This document shows positions 55,074 through 63,640 of a stretch of 64,000 nt of DNA, piece after piece. Position 1 is the first letter of the stretch. Each line of letters starts with the position of its first letter. The position numbers and the translations under genes are program-made. The stretch comes from CAYYMH01 sp964472785. GTDB lineage: Bacteria; Zhuqueibacterota; Zhuqueibacteria; Thermofontimicrobiales; Thermofontimicrobiaceae. The stretch spans positions 41,376 to 105,375 of the forward strand of contig CAYYMH010000013.1 in assembly GCA_964472785.1 (NCBI GenBank), in the 5' to 3' direction. The notes beneath the pieces were generated by a model. That model was not told the origin of the DNA, made no database searches, and saw only the letters and a list, made by a program, of their open reading frames with translations.

Positions 55074-56024
55074 TTATTCCAAATCTTCTTTTGTGATCAG
55101 CTCAATTTTCACCGGAATAAAATCGGAAATATCCTGTCCCTGCAATAGCTCCGATGCTTTTTCGATGGCGATTTTGCCCATTTCGTACGGATGCTGTGCG
55201 ATTGATCCGTCCAACAGTCCACGCTGAATTGCCTCCCTTCCATCCTGAATCGCATCAAATCCGACCACGATAATTTGACCTGTTTTATTCATCGCAGCAA
55301 TCGCTTCGATCGCGCCCAGTGCCATCATATCGTTGCACGCAAAAAGTGCGTCAACATCCGGATGGGACTGGAGGATATTTTGAAATACATTGAATCCCTG
55401 ATCCCGCTCCCAGTTGGCTGTCTGCGAGGCTACGATTTCAATTCCCTGAATCTTATCAATGACCATGAGAAATCCTTTTAGCCGGTCATCCGCAGTTTCG
55501 TGTCCCGGAATCCCTTCGAGCACTGCCACTTCGCCCTGATTATTGAGTTTTTGAGCGATGTATTCTCCGGCAATTTTGCCGCCGTCCACGTTATCCGAAC
55601 CGATGAACGTTTCCACATGACCACCAGCTTGTTTCAGAGCGGCAGTGTCGATTCTTGAATCAATATTTAAAACCGGAATGCCGGCTCTATTTGCTTTGAC
55701 AACCGCCGGCACAATTTCTTTCGACCCACTGGGTACCAGACAAATTGCGTCCACTTTTCGCTGAATCAAATTTTCAATTATTTGCATCTGCTTTTCAACA
55801 TCGATCTCCCGCTCGGCTGCCTGCACGACCAGATTGATATCCAACTTTTCAGCAGCTTCCTCCGCTCCTTTTTGCATATCAATAAAAAACGGATTATTGA
55901 GCGTTTTCATTACCAGCGCGACAGTCGGGCCGGCAGCCTGTTCCTGATCCCCGCGTTGACAATTTACCAACAAGCAAAATACGCATAACAAAACAATACT
56001 ATAAAGAAACAGTTTTCTCTGCAT
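55074..56024 (-). CDS. Sugar/inositol-binding lipoprotein of a CUT2 ABC transporter
   Basis: A 316-residue periplasmic-binding protein of the RbsB/IbpA type. A lipoprotein signal ends at LLVNC (Cys 22). The mature part has VALVMKTLNNPFFIDMQKGAEEAA, a VDAICLVPSGSKEIV stretch, NIDSRID, FIGSDNVDGGKIAGEYI and DALFACNDMMALGA, all typical of this family. The transporter context with inositol enzymes makes inositol the best guess; ribose- or galactose-type ligands cannot be excluded. It is 25 bases after the permease gene. Confidence 0.88.
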   Translation of the reverse strand: MQRKLFLYSIVLLCVFCLLVNCQRGDQEQAAGPTVALVMKTLNNPFFIDMQKGAEEAAEKLDINLVVQAAEREIDVEKQMQIIENLIQRKVDAICLVPSGSKEIVPAVVKANRAGIPVLNIDSRIDTAALKQAGGHVETFIGSDNVDGGKIAGEYIAQKLNNQGEVAVLEGIPGHETADDRLKGFLMVIDKIQGIEIVASQTANWERDQGFNVFQNILQSHPDVDALFACNDMMALGAIEAIAAMNKTGQIIVVGFDAIQDGREAIQRGLLDGSIAQHPYEMGKIAIEKASELLQGQDISDFIPVKIELITKEDLE

Positions 56025-56049
56025 TTATTTTCTCCTCTGATATTTCATT

Positions 56050-57000
56050 TCAGCGCCGTTGTTTTTTTAACGCCATATCCACCAATACGGCAATAATAAT
56101 GACTGAGCCAATGACAATTTGTTGAATAAACGATGATACACCCAACAAATTAAGTCCGTTGCGAAGAACGCCCATAATGAACGCGCCGATTAAGGTGCCG
56201 ACAATCGTGCCCTCGCCTCCCATTAAACTGGTTCCCCCGATTACCGTGGCGGCGATGGCATCCAACTCGTACATAATACCGGCAATCGGTTGAGCTGAAT
56301 TGAGCCGCGCCGTCAGGATGACGGCTGCCAATCCGCTCAGCATACCGCAGATCGCATAAACAAGTGTTTTGTACCGATAAACATTCACTCCGGATAGTAC
56401 GGACGCCTCCTCATTGCCACCAATCGCGTAAGTATAGCGTCCCAGTTTTGTCCGGGTTAATACAAAATGGGCGAGCAGGTAAACGAATATCATCACGATC
56501 ACTGAAAAAGGAATACTGAAAACTTCACCGTTAGCCAGAAAACGAAAGCTCTCCGAAAATCCGGAAATGGGACGTCCCTGACTGTAAAGCAGCGCGGCAC
56601 CGCGGGCAACACTCATCATCCCCAACGTGGAAATAAATGGTGGCAGCTTTCCGCGGGTAATTAGCACACCATTAACCGATCCGCATAAAAATCCGACAGC
56701 CAGCCCGACAATCACGGCAATCGGAAACGGAGCGCCGAGATTCAGCACGCTTGCTAACACCACGCCGGAAAACGCCAAAATTGAACCCACAGACAGATCG
56801 ATTCCTGCCGTGATGATCACGAACGTCATCCCCACCGCAATGATTGCGTTAATGGAAGTCTGCTGTGCGATATTGAGTAAATTGGTTAACGTCAAAAAAT
56901 ATGGTGTCAGAATCCAAAAAATAATGGCTAATACAATCAAGCCGATCAGTGTTCCGAACTGCCGGCCATAATGAAGAAAAAATTCTTTTGTCAAAATCAT
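56050..57000 (-). CDS. CUT2 ABC transporter permease (RbsC/IatP-like)
   Basis: A 316-residue polytopic permease with 8-10 membrane segments. NAIIAVGMTFVIITAGIDLSVGS near 52-74 and the late GGTSLMGGEGTIVGTLIGA segment are hallmarks of RbsC-type permeases. It forms the membrane channel of the sugar ABC importer encoded with its neighbours. Its start overlaps the ATPase gene by four bases. Confidence 0.92.
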   Translation of the reverse strand: MILTKEFFLHYGRQFGTLIGLIVLAIIFWILTPYFLTLTNLLNIAQQTSINAIIAVGMTFVIITAGIDLSVGSILAFSGVVLASVLNLGAPFPIAVIVGLAVGFLCGSVNGVLITRGKLPPFISTLGMMSVARGAALLYSQGRPISGFSESFRFLANGEVFSIPFSVIVMIFVYLLAHFVLTRTKLGRYTYAIGGNEEASVLSGVNVYRYKTLVYAICGMLSGLAAVILTARLNSAQPIAGIMYELDAIAATVIGGTSLMGGEGTIVGTLIGAFIMGVLRNGLNLLGVSSFIQQIVIGSVIIIAVLVDMALKKQRR

Positions 57001-58490
57001 ACATTCCCCAGTGCACGATGTAAAATCTTTTCCTGTGTTGCGTCCTCCGCGGAAAACTCACCCGTAATTTCCCCCTGGTGCATAACAATAATCCGATCGC
57101 TCATGCCTAAAATTTCCAGTAGTTCCGATGAAATCATGATAATCGCGACACCTCTGCTGGTCAACTGATTCATCAAATGATAAATTTCCACCTTGGATGC
57201 CACATCAATGCCCCGCGTTGGTTCATCAAAAATCAGGATATCAGCTTGTGAACACAGCCACTTGCTGATAACAACTTTTTGTTGATTTCCACCGCTCAAA
57301 TACATGACTTTGTGATGAATGTCCGGTGCTTTGATATTTAAATCAGCGCTGTATTTATTGGCTGCCGCGTCTTCTTGGGCCGCATCGACAATGCCCCATT
57401 TTGAAAAACGATCAAGGCTCGGAAGGCATACGTTTTCTCTGAGCGATAAATTCAGAATCAATCCCTGGGACTTTCTGTCTTCGGTCAAAAATCCGATGCG
57501 GAGACGAATTGAATCCTGCGGCGAACGGATGCTTTTTTCTTCGCCTTGGACAAAAATATGTCCGGAATCGTACGGATCAGCGCCAAAGATTGCCCTAACT
57601 AACTCCGTCCGTCCGGATCCCATCAAACCGGCAATGCCCAATATCTCCCCGCGATGCAGACGCAAGTGGATATTTTTTAACTTATTTTGTTGATTCAAAT
57701 CTTCAACGTGCAGCACCTCATCACCGATCAGCGCTTTCTGTTTTGGGAATAGTTCCGTGAGCTTCCGGTCAACCATCAGTTGGATCAAGTCTGTTTTTGA
57801 AACATCTCTGATAAACCTGGTCGTAACCCTTTGGCCGTCACGAAGCACAGTGACCCGATCTCCGATTTCATACAGTTCCTCCAATCGGTGAGAAATATAG
57901 ATAATGGAAACGCCTTTTTCTTTGAGCTGCTTAATGGTGAGGAAAAGTTGTTTAATTTCCTGTTCGGTAAGTGCGGAGGTGGGCTCATCCATGATCAAGA
58001 TTTTAGCATCAAGGGAAAGCGCTTTGGCGATCTCGACCATCTGCTGTTTTGCCATGCCCAGTTTACCAACAATGGTTCGTGCATCAATGCCGGCATTCAA
58101 CTCATCCAATATTCTTTGAGCATCTGCACACAATCTTTTATAATCAATAATTCCAAATTTTTGAATGGGTTCTCTGCCCAAAAAGATATTTTCACCTGCG
58201 GAAATATAGGGCACCAGGTTCAATTCCTGATAAATAATGCTGACTCCAAGTTCCTGAGCCTGTTTGGGTGTTTTAATTTCGGTAAGTTCCCCATCCAGAT
58301 AAATGTCACCGGATGTTTTTTGATAGGCGCCACTGAGAATTTTAACGAGGGTCGATTTTCCAGCGCCATTTTCTCCCAACAAGATATGCACCTCACCTTT
58401 TTCCAGTTCGAAATCAACGTCTTCCAACGCAATCACGCCCGGAAAAGACTTGGTTATGCTTTTCATTTTCAGGATTCTCTTGTTCTCCAT
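56997..58490 (-). CDS. CUT2 ABC transporter ATPase with two ATP-binding domains (RbsA/IatA-like)
   Basis: A roughly 497-residue tandem ATPase. The first domain has GENGAGKSTLVK, a MAKQQMVEIAKAL signature region and ILIMDEPTSALTE; the second has a degenerate Walker A GLMGSGRTELVR, the signature LSGGNQQKV and ILIFDEPTRGID. This doubled layout is standard for CUT2 sugar importers. The ATG at 58490 is chosen over an upstream frame start at 58520. A promoter-like TTGACT-17-TATGTT lies about 65-95 bases upstream. Confidence 0.92.
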   Translation of the reverse strand: MENKRILKMKSITKSFPGVIALEDVDFELEKGEVHILLGENGAGKSTLVKILSGAYQKTSGDIYLDGELTEIKTPKQAQELGVSIIYQELNLVPYISAGENIFLGREPIQKFGIIDYKRLCADAQRILDELNAGIDARTIVGKLGMAKQQMVEIAKALSLDAKILIMDEPTSALTEQEIKQLFLTIKQLKEKGVSIIYISHRLEELYEIGDRVTVLRDGQRVTTRFIRDVSKTDLIQLMVDRKLTELFPKQKALIGDEVLHVEDLNQQNKLKNIHLRLHRGEILGIAGLMGSGRTELVRAIFGADPYDSGHIFVQGEEKSIRSPQDSIRLRIGFLTEDRKSQGLILNLSLRENVCLPSLDRFSKWGIVDAAQEDAAANKYSADLNIKAPDIHHKVMYLSGGNQQKVVISKWLCSQADILIFDEPTRGIDVASKVEIYHLMNQLTSRGVAIIMISSELLEILGMSDRIIVMHQGEITGEFSAEDATQEKILHRALGNV

Positions 58491-58554
58491 AAGGTAGCTT
58501 TGCATCCAAATTATGAACAATTAAATCGGAAGTCCGTATCGTGAAGCTAATGTT

Positions 58555-58583
58555 AACATAATGATATATTTTTAAAAAGTCAA
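58555..58583 (-). promoter_or_regulatory. Candidate promoter of the ABC transporter operon
   Basis: On the minus strand TTGACT (58578-58583) and TATGTT (58555-58560) are separated by exactly 17 bases. The -10 overlaps the palindrome ATGTTAACAT. It lies in the 147-base gap between iolO and the ATPase gene. Confidence 0.5.
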
Positions 58584-58637
58584 CATTTAAATCTCTGCTC
58601 CCACCAAACGATTAAGCCAATTGGACTTGATCTCATT

Positions 58638-59450
58638 TTAATCGGGTTTGTCGAAAATTTGGTTCACATTTTTAATTGTCATCGCTGTCGCCGTTTTCGG
58701 ATCGGGCAGCGGCATAATTTCCGCTGAAATATAACCATTGTAGTTTATTCTTTCCAACGTTTCAATTATTTCATCAAAATCAAGATGCCCTGCACCCGGG
58801 TACCATCGGTTTGAATCCGCAATATGGAAATGAAATAGCCGATCTTGTGCTGCGATGATACTTTCTGTGATCGATGGTTCTTCGATATTCATGTGAAATG
58901 TATCGAGCAATAATCCGACATTTTCCAACTTCAGCTTGTTCAAAAATTCCAAACCGGACTGCACTGTATTAATGATGTCCGTTTCATAGCGATTAATTGG
59001 TTCAATTGCAATTTTCACTTGTTTGAAATCAGCAGCGCATTCTGACAGACTTTCGATAAGCCACTCATCTGATTCTGCCTGGCTGATATCTGATTTTTTC
59101 ATGCCTCTCACCAATCCGATGATGACGACAGCATCAAGTTTTGCTGCTAATTCCAAATGTGATTTTATCCGATCGACCGCTTTTTTCCGAATCTCTTTTT
59201 GACGATGGACAAAACATAAACCTTCCTCGCCATAAGCCTGCCCAGTACCAATTGCTGGCACTGGGAGCTTATATTTAATTAGGAGGGAGGATAATTGATC
59301 AAAGTTCAAATCTTTTGGATTACGTACCGCCAATTCAACGCCATCATAACCCGCATTTTTGACAATAGTCAGACTTTCATTGAGTTGCCCTTTATGCGCC
59401 ACTGCGGAAAATGATGCTGGCTGAGTGGAAACAACAATACTGAGTTTCAT
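58638..59450 (-). CDS. iolO: 5-keto-L-gluconate epimerase-like sugar isomerase (IolO)
   Basis: A 270-residue TIM-barrel epimerase of the AP-endonuclease-2 superfamily. Segments VPAIGTGQAYG, VVIIGLVRGM, IAIEPINRYETDIINT, LLLDTFHMNIEE and FHIADSNRWYPGAGHLDF match, as far as I remember it, the Thermotoga TM0416 enzyme (IolO), which converts 5-keto-L-gluconate to D-tagaturonate; the length, 270, is also the same. The glutamate in EPINRYE and the histidines form the metal site. It lies three bases after iolN. Other sugar epimerases of this fold are the alternative, but the neighbours support IolO. Confidence 0.87.
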   Translation of the reverse strand: MKLSIVVSTQPASFSAVAHKGQLNESLTIVKNAGYDGVELAVRNPKDLNFDQLSSLLIKYKLPVPAIGTGQAYGEEGLCFVHRQKEIRKKAVDRIKSHLELAAKLDAVVIIGLVRGMKKSDISQAESDEWLIESLSECAADFKQVKIAIEPINRYETDIINTVQSGLEFLNKLKLENVGLLLDTFHMNIEEPSITESIIAAQDRLFHFHIADSNRWYPGAGHLDFDEIIETLERINYNGYISAEIMPLPDPKTATAMTIKNVNQIFDKPD

Positions 59451-59453
59451 AAA

Positions 59454-60548
59454 TTATAACCCCATTTTATTAATAGCATAAATCGGACGCCATCCTTCGG
59501 TAAATGGTTCTTTCAGATAAGGCTCCATCTCTTTTTCGGTTCGCATAGTGGTTTTCTCAATCGGTGGCAATTTCCCCGGCGGAAACGCATCACGAATCTC
59601 ATCATGCACCAATGTTAAGTAGGACAGAATTGCCGCAATCGTTCTTTTGGCCTTACTCGCATCGCTCACCGTCGGACATCCGACAACACCTTCCGGAACC
59701 GATCCCAGTTCTATCGGAAAATGCCCCTGGCCTTCTGACCATTTACTGGGTCTGGCAAACGGATCCACCGCTTTATCAAAATGACCATCCGGTAAAAATC
59801 CTTCAACACTGGTTTCTTCAGTTAGGTTCATTTCAACGAATTCCGGAGCGAGAAGCAACATCACGGATGTTTCAGCTTCGTCCGCATGAACAAAATTGGT
59901 GTCCCAATCTCCGCCGCGGTCCTTGGTTCGGAAAAACTCACGCACAGCCCGGTGCCAGTCAATCACCCGAAAAATTCCCGGCAGATTCCATGTTTTTTGA
60001 AGCTCCTGAATTGCAGCTTCCAATAGCCACTGATGCCCGTGATTGTTGATCAACACAATCTTTCTAAACCCATCATTCCAAAATCCAACCATGACATCAA
60101 TCAGAATTCGCTTGACCACTTCATCTTCCAAATGTATTGTTCCGGGCATGCCAATATGATGATGCGGATGACCGCCGAAATTGAGTGGTGTCCAGCTCAA
60201 ATTAACCGGTGCGCCTTGTTTTGCGGTATAACGTCGCACGCCTTCCAAAATCTGTGTCACCATAAAGGTGTCCAAACCCGTCACCGTATGCCTGCCGTGC
60301 AGTTCCGTGCATCCGACCGGGAGGAACAGAATATCATTCTTCTTCCGGTTTTCGACAACATGCTGCCGTACTGTATTCTGAATATAAGTCCCGGGCGTTC
60401 CCAACTGCGAAGGTGTGGGAATTTCATAATCCGCTAATATTTTTTCAATCTCCTGCCGGGATGATTCCCAGATTTTCTTTTTTAACCTGCCGACCGATGT
60501 ATCTTCAAAATAAAGATCGTTTCTGTCTGTGGTAAGCCATTTTGTCAT
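59454..60548 (-). CDS. iolN: 3-dehydro-scyllo-inosose hydrolase-like protein (IolN, creatininase family)
   Basis: A 364-residue creatinine-amidohydrolase-fold protein. Metal ligands are in LPVGCTELHGRHTVTGLDT (E, H and D, near 77-95), LINNHGHQW near 161-169 and a DEAETSVML glutamate near 215-223. In Thermotoga the family member IolN (TM0413) opens the ring of the diketo-inositol made by IolM, giving 5-keto-L-gluconate. The tight packing between IolM-like and IolO-like genes supports the same role. Ordinary creatininase activity is unlikely in this context. Confidence 0.85.
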   Translation of the reverse strand: MTKWLTTDRNDLYFEDTSVGRLKKKIWESSRQEIEKILADYEIPTPSQLGTPGTYIQNTVRQHVVENRKKNDILFLPVGCTELHGRHTVTGLDTFMVTQILEGVRRYTAKQGAPVNLSWTPLNFGGHPHHHIGMPGTIHLEDEVVKRILIDVMVGFWNDGFRKIVLINNHGHQWLLEAAIQELQKTWNLPGIFRVIDWHRAVREFFRTKDRGGDWDTNFVHADEAETSVMLLLAPEFVEMNLTEETSVEGFLPDGHFDKAVDPFARPSKWSEGQGHFPIELGSVPEGVVGCPTVSDASKAKRTIAAILSYLTLVHDEIRDAFPPGKLPPIEKTTMRTEKEMEPYLKEPFTEGWRPIYAINKMGL

Positions 60549-60597
60549 TTTATCACCTCAATTTTTATTTTTTCGTTTATTATTCAGAAATAATTGC

Positions 60598-60710
60598 CAT
60601 CCGCCAGCTGGCGGACTCAGAGACACGAAAAAAAATTTAAATATGATTCTCATTATTCGACTTTTGCTCTTTGAGCCTTTGCGACTTCGAGGCAAAAAAA
60701 TATTTAAAGT
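60598..60710. repeat. Dispersed repeat, weak copy D, with a CCGCCAGCTGGCGG palindrome
   Basis: The space between iolN and iolM has a perfect palindrome TCCGCCAGCTGGCGGA (about 60600-60615), then an AGAGACACGAAAA arm and, at about 60669-60706, TTTGAGCCTTTGCGACTTCGAGGC followed by the AAAAAATATTT edge shared with copy C. The pairing is weaker than in copies A and B. Confidence 0.45.
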
Positions 60711-60752
60711 TAAATCATTCTAAATTTTAGTTCTTTATTTATATCTAATTTT

Positions 60753-61940
60753 TTATTCCAAATCCGTTAAGGTAATTTTCACTTCATCCCGGTCTTTTTG
60801 TAACATGATCAAATTCTCTTCAACTTCATCCAGACCAATTTTCTTGGTAATCATCGGCGACACATCCATTCCCGCAGACATGCAACTGATTACATTGGGA
60901 AAAGTGCCATGCCCGGAATGTCCCTGTGAACCGACAACATTTGCCCGGCGCACCTGCAACACTTCACCGTTCAGCGAAATGCGATCGTCTGCCCGGGCAA
61001 CCACGACAACAGTGGTGTTGACTGCTTTTCCTTCCCAAATAATATTTTCCACATCTGACCAGACAACACTGGGCAAACCCGTCGCTTCGAGAATAATTTT
61101 CGCGCCAACACCATTGGTAATATTCAGCACGGCTTCAGTCACATTTTCCTTCATCGGATCAATGGCATGAGTTGCGCCCATGCTCAGCGCCATTTTGCGG
61201 CGTGAAACTGAAGGTTCGGAAAGGATGACATTTTTTGCTCCGGATTGTTTGAGCACAGCGCAGGCAGCCACACCAATGGGACCGCCGCCAAGAATAACGA
61301 CACTTTCACCAGCACGGATTCCGCCACCCCGCTCGATAACTGCATTGTAAGCCACCGACGTTGGTTCAACTAAACTCCCCAGCAACCACATTTTTTCTTC
61401 ACCGTAAACTTCTCGTAACTCTTCGAGACTCCAAAGATAGCGGGAATCCATTTTGATGTACTTTGCGTAAGCACCATCAATCGAGAAGCCGATTTCCTGC
61501 AATTGTTCACAATGATTCGGATAGCCGTCGCAGCAGGGTTTACATTGCGCACACCACACCATTTCCTCCGAGCAGACAGCTTCGCCAGCCTGATATCGTT
61601 TTCCGGTTCGTTTATTAATCGCATTTTCTCCGGCTTCGATCACTTCCCCGGAAAATTCGTGTCCCAGCGTGCACGGAAATGCAGTCAATCCGGGATAAAA
61701 AATATAGCCGTCTTCATCGGCTTGACGCATGTGGACATCGCTGCCACAGATACCACAGGCTTTCACTTCAATCAAAACTTCATTGGGACCGGGCACCGGT
61801 TTGTCCTTTTCCACAATTTCAATTCGTGGATTCCGCCACACTTTACTCCCGAGATAAGTGAGTTTACCTTTAATGTCTTTTGCTCCCAATTTGAAATCTT
61901 GCTTCGGATCCCAATCCGCAGATAACGATACTGTTCTCAT
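60753..61940 (-). CDS. iolM: Scyllo-inosose 3-dehydrogenase-like zinc alcohol dehydrogenase (IolM)
   Basis: A 395-residue MDR dehydrogenase with catalytic-zinc residues in KACGICGSDVHMR and GHEFSGEVIEAG, a structural-zinc-like cysteine set (CAQCKPCCDGYPNHC) and the NAD site VVILGGGPIGVAA. In Thermotoga, IolM (TM0412, same length) oxidises 2-keto-myo-inositol to a diketo-inositol. It was once annotated as threonine dehydrogenase-like. GAGGAGAG precedes the ATG. It lies 100 bases downstream of the regulator and 204 upstream of iolN. Threonine or sorbitol dehydrogenase is the main alternative. Confidence 0.87.
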   Translation of the reverse strand: MRTVSLSADWDPKQDFKLGAKDIKGKLTYLGSKVWRNPRIEIVEKDKPVPGPNEVLIEVKACGICGSDVHMRQADEDGYIFYPGLTAFPCTLGHEFSGEVIEAGENAINKRTGKRYQAGEAVCSEEMVWCAQCKPCCDGYPNHCEQLQEIGFSIDGAYAKYIKMDSRYLWSLEELREVYGEEKMWLLGSLVEPTSVAYNAVIERGGGIRAGESVVILGGGPIGVAACAVLKQSGAKNVILSEPSVSRRKMALSMGATHAIDPMKENVTEAVLNITNGVGAKIILEATGLPSVVWSDVENIIWEGKAVNTTVVVVARADDRISLNGEVLQVRRANVVGSQGHSGHGTFPNVISCMSAGMDVSPMITKKIGLDEVEENLIMLQKDRDEVKITLTDLE

Positions 61941-62040
61941 ATTCTCTCCTCAATTTTTAATAAAATCCGGTAAGTACTGTAAATTAATATTGTTCGTACT
62001 CTTATATTTATTGTTTATTAAAACACTTAAAAAGCAATTT

Positions 62041-63123
62041 CTATTCAATTGAGTTCACAGATGACCGCTCAACCAGATAAGATTTTAAAATAATCTTCTG
62101 TTTTTCCATCTCCTGTCCGTTAATCCGCTTCATGATAAGTTTCATACTTTCCTGTCCCATTTCATAAATCGGTTGATGCATTGTCGTTAGATTAATGGTT
62201 GTAAAATTTAAATCGTCATACCCAACAATTGAAAGATCGTCGGGTATTTTTATGCCCATTTCCTTTGCCACAGAATAAAAAATGAGCGCCACCCGATCAT
62301 GACCGGCAAATACAGCAGAAAATTTATTCGCCTGTTTCAGCAGATCCCGGACATAGCGAAAATATCTGTTTTGAATAAAGGGACCCGAGTCCAAAATCAC
62401 AATTGACGGATCATACGGAATGTGATGATCCTGCAACGCTTTTTTATACCCTTCAAATCGTTCCCGTTCGGTGCTGAATAAAGCGCTGATAATAATGGCT
62501 ATTTTTTTGTGTCCCTTTTCAATCAGATGTTTTGTCAACTGATATGCGCCCTGGAAATTATCCGTTGTCACAAAATCCACATCCAAATCCGGCAGGGTGC
62601 GGTCCGCCAAAACAACTGGAATATTTTTCTGGGTAAATTTTTCCACGATTTTTAAATTTTGTTCATCCGACGCTGCGGTGGGAATATAAACAACGCCACT
62701 GACTGAATTTTCGATGAGACGATCCGAATGGAAATCCGCTTTGACAAAGAGGTCGTCGGTGTCACATAAAATAAGACTGTGTTTGTTTTTCGCAGCCTCG
62801 TCTTCGGCGCCGCGGGCGAGTTCGGGAGCATAGCCGCTGCGAATATCCGGCACTAAAAGTCCGATGATGGTTTTTTTATCCTTTTCAATGGTACCATTTT
62901 TGACAAAAGTGCCCAACCGCCTCTTGCGCTCTAAATATCCCATGTTCACCAGATTTTGGATTGCCTGGCGTATCGTTGCTCGAGCCAGTCCGGTAATCTT
63001 CACCAGCTCTTCTTCCGTGGGAATTTTATCGTTCGTCTTAAAAACGCCCTGTTCGATCTGCTCGATGAGCCAGGTTTGTAATTGGAAGTATTGGGGCACA
63101 GGACTGTTTCGGTCAATAATCAT
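62041..63123 (-). CDS. GntR-LacI type transcriptional regulator (AraR-like layout)
   Basis: A 360-residue repressor. Residues about 6-75 are a GntR winged helix (SPVPQYFQLQTWLIEQIEQG, then KIPTEEELVKITGLARATIRQAI and GYLERKRRLGTFV). The rest is a LacI/RbsB-like ligand-binding domain (IIGLLVPDI, SGVVYIPTA, VVLADRTLP, IVGYDDLNF). This pairing is the AraR type and differs from the ROK-family regulator of the Thermotoga inositol cluster. The ATG at 63123 has AGGAAGTG in front and is preferred over an upstream frame start. A consensus promoter with an overlapping palindrome precedes it, suggesting autoregulation. The ligand is probably inositol or an intermediate. Confidence 0.87.
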   Translation of the reverse strand: MIIDRNSPVPQYFQLQTWLIEQIEQGVFKTNDKIPTEEELVKITGLARATIRQAIQNLVNMGYLERKRRLGTFVKNGTIEKDKKTIIGLLVPDIRSGYAPELARGAEDEAAKNKHSLILCDTDDLFVKADFHSDRLIENSVSGVVYIPTAASDEQNLKIVEKFTQKNIPVVLADRTLPDLDVDFVTTDNFQGAYQLTKHLIEKGHKKIAIIISALFSTERERFEGYKKALQDHHIPYDPSIVILDSGPFIQNRYFRYVRDLLKQANKFSAVFAGHDRVALIFYSVAKEMGIKIPDDLSIVGYDDLNFTTINLTTMHQPIYEMGQESMKLIMKRINGQEMEKQKIILKSYLVERSSVNSIE

Positions 63124-63143
63124 TTCTTTCACTTCCTTTTGTC

Positions 63144-63186
63144 TATTTGTATATACAATTATACAATAATAATTTTTAATTGTCAA
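63144..63186 (-). promoter_or_regulatory. Consensus sigma-70 promoter with overlapping operator
   Basis: On the minus strand TTGACA (63181-63186), 17 bases, then TATAAT (63158-63163) form a perfect consensus promoter. Directly after the -10 is the palindrome TTGTATATACAA (63147-63158), extended by TA on both sides. It resembles AraR-type operators and sits 24 bases before the regulator start, so the regulator probably represses itself. Confidence 0.78.
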
Positions 63187-63331
63187 GAGTTTTTTTCAGA
63201 AATTTAAGATTTTTTTAATTGAGATAATTGGAAAACTTGGAAGAAATGGCTGAATAATTATTAAAAGGCAAAGAGGTTAATGAATAATAGCGAATCGATT
63301 TCAAAATAAACCTGATTGATTTATGACGCGT

Positions 63332-63451
63332 GCCTAACCGGCGCTGCCATTAAAGCCACTTAACACTATATAAAGATTCAACTTGCAATAATGCCCAAAA
63401 TCTAAAAAATACACACAAGCGGCAGCGTCCGTGATGATGCGCTTGTTATGT
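63332..63451 (-). other. attC-like integron recombination site (copy b)
   Basis: On the minus strand: a CATAAC box (63445-63451), arm CGGACGCTGCC (63421-63431), a variable middle, arm GGCAGCGCCG (63339-63348) and the core site GTTAGGC (63332-63338, matching GTTRRRY). The two arms pair perfectly except for one extra base on the first, a hallmark of attC sites. The 12-base spacer before the first arm is longer than usual. Confidence 0.5.
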
Positions 63452-63470
63452 TTTTTTTCATTTTATCTTG

Positions 63471-63600
63471 CTCTAACGGTTGGTACATGTTGCGGAGCGG
63501 ATTTCGGAGAGCGTTCCTGTCCGGTAGGACATGAACGGCGATGCGAGAACTGCAGTTACTAACCGCACCAACCCCGCGCTGAAATATGTTCTTTGTTATG
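63471..63600 (-). other. attC-like integron recombination site (copy a)
   Basis: On the minus strand: a CATAAC box (63595-63600), arm GGTTGGT (63567-63573) and, at the far end, ACCAACC (63478-63484) directly followed by GTTAGAG (63471-63477, one base off GTTRRRY). An inner hairpin GTTCCTGTCC/GGACATGAAC makes the whole 130 bases foldable. It begins about 40 bases after the stop of the antitoxin gene, as in a gene cassette. Confidence 0.45.
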
Positions 63601-63640
63601 ACGTCGTAGTTTAATCTTTGTTTAGTTATGTCGTTATAAT

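Noticed and set aside
57831..58544. 237-codon plus-strand open frame
   Set aside because: It lies entirely antisense to the ABC transporter ATPase, whose motifs are complete; the frame is a shadow.
59564..60049. 161-codon plus-strand open frame
   Set aside because: Antisense to iolN, which has all its metal motifs.
60753..61940. L-threonine 3-dehydrogenase
   Set aside because: The zinc-dehydrogenase fold fits, but the adjacent IolN- and IolO-like genes, the length and the absence of a glycine C-acetyltransferase neighbour favour IolM.
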